This document shows, in pieces, positions 62,130 to 64,000 of a stretch of 64,000 nt of DNA. The notes under the pieces are model-generated. The model saw only the letters and a program-made list of their open reading frames with translations. It was not told the DNA's origin and made no database searches. The stretch comes from Siminovitchia sediminis. Lineage in GTDB: Bacteria; Bacillota; Bacilli; Bacillales; Bacillaceae_C. Within the stretch, counting starts at the first letter, position 1. Each line of letters starts with the position of its first letter. The position numbers were made by a program, and so were the translations under genes. The stretch lies in assembly GCF_042680885.1 (NCBI RefSeq), contig NZ_JBHUEO010000019.1, positions 39,852 through 103,851 of the forward strand. Reading direction: 5' to 3'.

Positions 62130-62205
62130 GTTCTAACGCTTCAATACAAAAAACGTCCAGAAAGTTGGTTGGTTCATCCAAAACTAGGATCGCAGTAATG
62201 CCTTC
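62130..62205 (-). pseudogene. Fragment of an ABC-F ATPase gene
   Basis: The minus strand encodes ITAILVLDEPTNFLDVFCIE, the second Walker B/D-loop of an ABC-F protein (Msr/Vga/Vml type), for about 24 codons. No Walker A or signature lies upstream. The open frame continues to 61948 with a sequence I cannot place (FSQYAARAKGVGDNVLCHDD). Confidence 0.6.
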
Positions 62206-62220
62206 ATTAGTACAAACAGG

Positions 62221-63117
62221 TTATTTAGAAAACAGTCCACAATTGCTTAGTATTTCATCTGTGCCAAGTAAGGTAGCTTCTACTATCCCCACATTATTGG
62301 TTTCCATGAAAGATTGTACTGCTTGGTAGCCTACTGCATAACCAGCAAATGGTGATAAGCCAACAGGTTGATAGCCTTGTTCTTTTGCAATGGTATCACC
62401 AAACATATAACTGCTGACCTCAGCAAACCCTTTAATATCTAAAGCATCCTTTATAACTTCTTTTGAATATTCCAAGTCCTCTTTATCAAAAGATGTAACC
62501 CAAGGTCCTAAAAGATCTTCTCCATAAAGTTCTTTTGCAAATGACTCAGCTAAACCCTCTATAATTAAGTAATCACCAACGGTAACGTCTCCATGATCCC
62601 AATCAAAATATGAAAAACGGATATTATGATGGAATTCATGTGCAATTACAGCAGGAATCCTTGGAATATTATAGGAGTTTGGGTAAATAGATACTTGAAT
62701 AAACCCTGGAATTCCTCCAAAACCACAATAACCTTTTTGTAATTCGAGCTTCTTCGGGTCAGCTATATACATACCAAATCTCAATTCATCAGCATTAATA
62801 TTTATATTATTTTTTTCAATAAAATTAATACAATGATTTAAAGTGCTATGTGCTGTTTGAAGAGCCTGAATTTCTTTTAAACTTTCTAATGCTTGTCTTC
62901 CAATTTGAGTATCTGATACATTAAGATAACCAAGCATATTTGTAGCCATTATTACATCATACCCATTAGGTTGCTTAGCCTTTAATGGAACATTAATCAT
63001 ATTCCACATCTTTTCAAAGGGCTTCATCATTGAGTACCGATAAAAATTTTCTTTATCTTCTTCCATTGAAAACAATTTTTCGTATTGTTCAATGGTATCC
63101 TCAATTATTATTTTCAT
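62221..63117 (-). CDS. DUF2268 putative zinc metalloprotease
   Basis: This 298-residue protein resembles the DUF2268 (YjaZ-like) family. The zinc motif is AHEFHHN (HExxH), about residue 162, and a downstream Glu is in IIEGLAESFAKEL. No signal peptide is seen, so it is probably cytosolic. The start ATG at 63117 follows AGAGGTGG and overlaps the 3' end of the broken MerR gene (to 63101), so they were once a coupled pair. A+T content is visibly higher than in the main body of the window, which suggests a different origin. Confidence 0.83.
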   Translation of the reverse strand: MKIIIEDTIEQYEKLFSMEEDKENFYRYSMMKPFEKMWNMINVPLKAKQPNGYDVIMATNMLGYLNVSDTQIGRQALESLKEIQALQTAHSTLNHCINFIEKNNININADELRFGMYIADPKKLELQKGYCGFGGIPGFIQVSIYPNSYNIPRIPAVIAHEFHHNIRFSYFDWDHGDVTVGDYLIIEGLAESFAKELYGEDLLGPWVTSFDKEDLEYSKEVIKDALDIKGFAEVSSYMFGDTIAKEQGYQPVGLSPFAGYAVGYQAVQSFMETNNVGIVEATLLGTDEILSNCGLFSK

Positions 63118-63862
63118 TGCTACCACCTCTTATTTGATTATTCGTAAAGACCTTCATCGCCTCAATCATGAGTTTTGCTAAACCCTCACCATACTGATCT
63201 ATATTTTTTGTGAAACGTTCATCATTAATATAGAGTTGACCTAATCCATAAAAGGTATCAAGGGAGTAGTTACTAAAGTTTTTATTTAAAAAGTCATACC
63301 ATTCTTTAATTGTTGGTTGTACCTTTTAGGATTTGGGGCATTGATCACGAAGCCATGCAAGTTTATTGAAGATCATATCCCATCTATAAGGTAAATCATT
63401 TTGTTCATCTTGGACAATCCTTTAGTTTTGTGTATATCTCATCGATAGATTTATTTCCCCAACGGCAACGAGCCTCTTTTTCAAATTTGTTGAATCCAAC
63501 ATTAATTCCCTCAAACCTCTCTTCATTCGTCATTTGTATTTCTCCCGCCATATGTTTAATCGTCTTATCAATGGTTTCAATCATTTTATCGACTTTATTT
63601 CGTTTCTCAATCAACATTTTTCGTTGTAAAATCAATGCTTCTTGTCGGTTAAATGAGGGGCTGTTAATAATCTTTTTAATTTCCTTTAAGGTGAATCCAA
63701 GTTCCTTGAAAAATAAAATTTGTTGTAATGTTTCAAGGTTTTCTTCTGATAACCAGAATCAGTGATTTCTTTTGGGGACAACAATCCAATCTGATCATAA
63801 TGATGAAGTGTACGAATACTAACACCAACCAATTCTGCCACTTCTTTTACCTTCATATCCAT
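63101..63862 (-). pseudogene. MerR-family regulator with TipAS-like domain, disrupted
   Basis: An ATG at 63862 after GGAGG opens MDMKVKEVAELVGVSIRTLH and HYDQIGLLSPKEITDSGY, a MerR HTH. The frame then breaks at a small deletion near 63760, but continues in another frame as EENLETLQQILFFKELGFTL and a coiled coil. A TipAS-like domain follows with a frameshift near 63415 and an in-frame TAA near 63328. It ends IKEWYDFLNKNFSNYSLDTF and YGLGQLYINDERFTKNI. At least three lesions make a full product impossible. It would have regulated the DUF2268 gene it overlaps. Confidence 0.83.
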
Positions 63863-64000
63863 CACTTTGCGCCTCCTTGTAACTGCTAGACTAAATTGAA
63901 CAGTATTTGCTCGATAGAAATGAACACTTTCCGTCTATATCCCCTCCCATCAGTTAAACTGGAGAAGTAGGTAGAACTGATGTAATGGAGGTTCGGGAAG
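63863..64000. other. Window edge
   Basis: Upstream of the MerR remnant I see only a possible promoter region and no gene before the window ends. Confidence 0.3.

Overview
The window is chromosomal DNA from a spore-forming member of the Bacillaceae (Bacillus sensu lato). Evidence for this: strong GGAGG-type ribosome sites with frequent TTG/GTG starts; sporulation genes (cse60-like, YhcN/YlaJ lipoprotein); S-box, T-box and TPP leaders; and a gene order that largely follows the pckA-metK-asnB ... leuS ... murC-ytxGH-ccpA-acuC/acsA-tyrS arc of Bacillus subtilis. All names below come from reading sequence and remembered synteny; no database search was possible.

Layout. 1-8.3 kb: a Rieske oxygenase, pckA, S-box-controlled metK, asnB, a C39-like peptidase and a gamma-carbonic-anhydrase-fold protein. 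8.4-11.6 kb: ytpA/ytpB (lysophospholipase and sesquarterpene synthase), the tRNA methyltransferase gene mnmM (ytqB) and ytzC. 11.7-19.6 kb: T-box leuS, rhodanese ytwF, cse60, ytfP, murJ (ytgP), a repeat-rich small protein and an RsuA-type pseudouridine synthase. 19.6-28.6 kb: an intergenic repeat cluster, ytzE, an Ecs-like ABC pair (ythPQ), pepV, dat, thpR, a YtlQ-like gene, ytmP, ytzH, ytnP and ytzB. 28.7-38.7 kb: ytoP, a DUF84 NTPase-like gene, ytoQ, a TPP-riboswitch thiZXY importer, a PfoR-like PTS EIIC, ytpP, a second TPP riboswitch in front of a YlmB-like deformylase, then ytpQ and ytpR. 38.9-51.9 kb: a universal stress protein, a frameshifted two-domain membrane gene, a LytTR/DUF3021 pair, a 2-hydroxyacid dehydrogenase, sftA, murC, a probable spore-surface protein, ytxGH behind a SigB-like promoter, and ccpA.

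51.9-53.3 kb is a degradation scar: the 3' half of acuC (minus strand) abuts the 3' end of acsA (plus strand), so acuB, acuA and the 5' halves of both flanking genes appear deleted. A truncated IS256-type transposase lies against the acsA end. A class A penicillin-binding protein and T-box tyrS follow. 58-64 kb is accessory and decaying: a small phospholipase A2-like protein, an EamA transporter, a TetR pseudogene, an SDR, a truncated LysR gene, an ABC-F fragment, a DUF2268 protease and a broken MerR/TipAS regulator.

How genes work together: thiZXY imports a thiamine pyrimidine breakdown product and the YlmB-like enzyme deformylates it, with both units under separate TPP riboswitches. metK, leuS and tyrS are each controlled by the RNA sensor of their own product or charged tRNA. 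ytpAB form a lipid/terpenoid pair. sftA and murC serve division and wall synthesis. ccpA remains intact, while the neighbouring acetate/acetoin genes, which belong to the CcpA regulon in B. subtilis, are lost. I see no CRISPR array, rRNA, tRNA or complete prophage.
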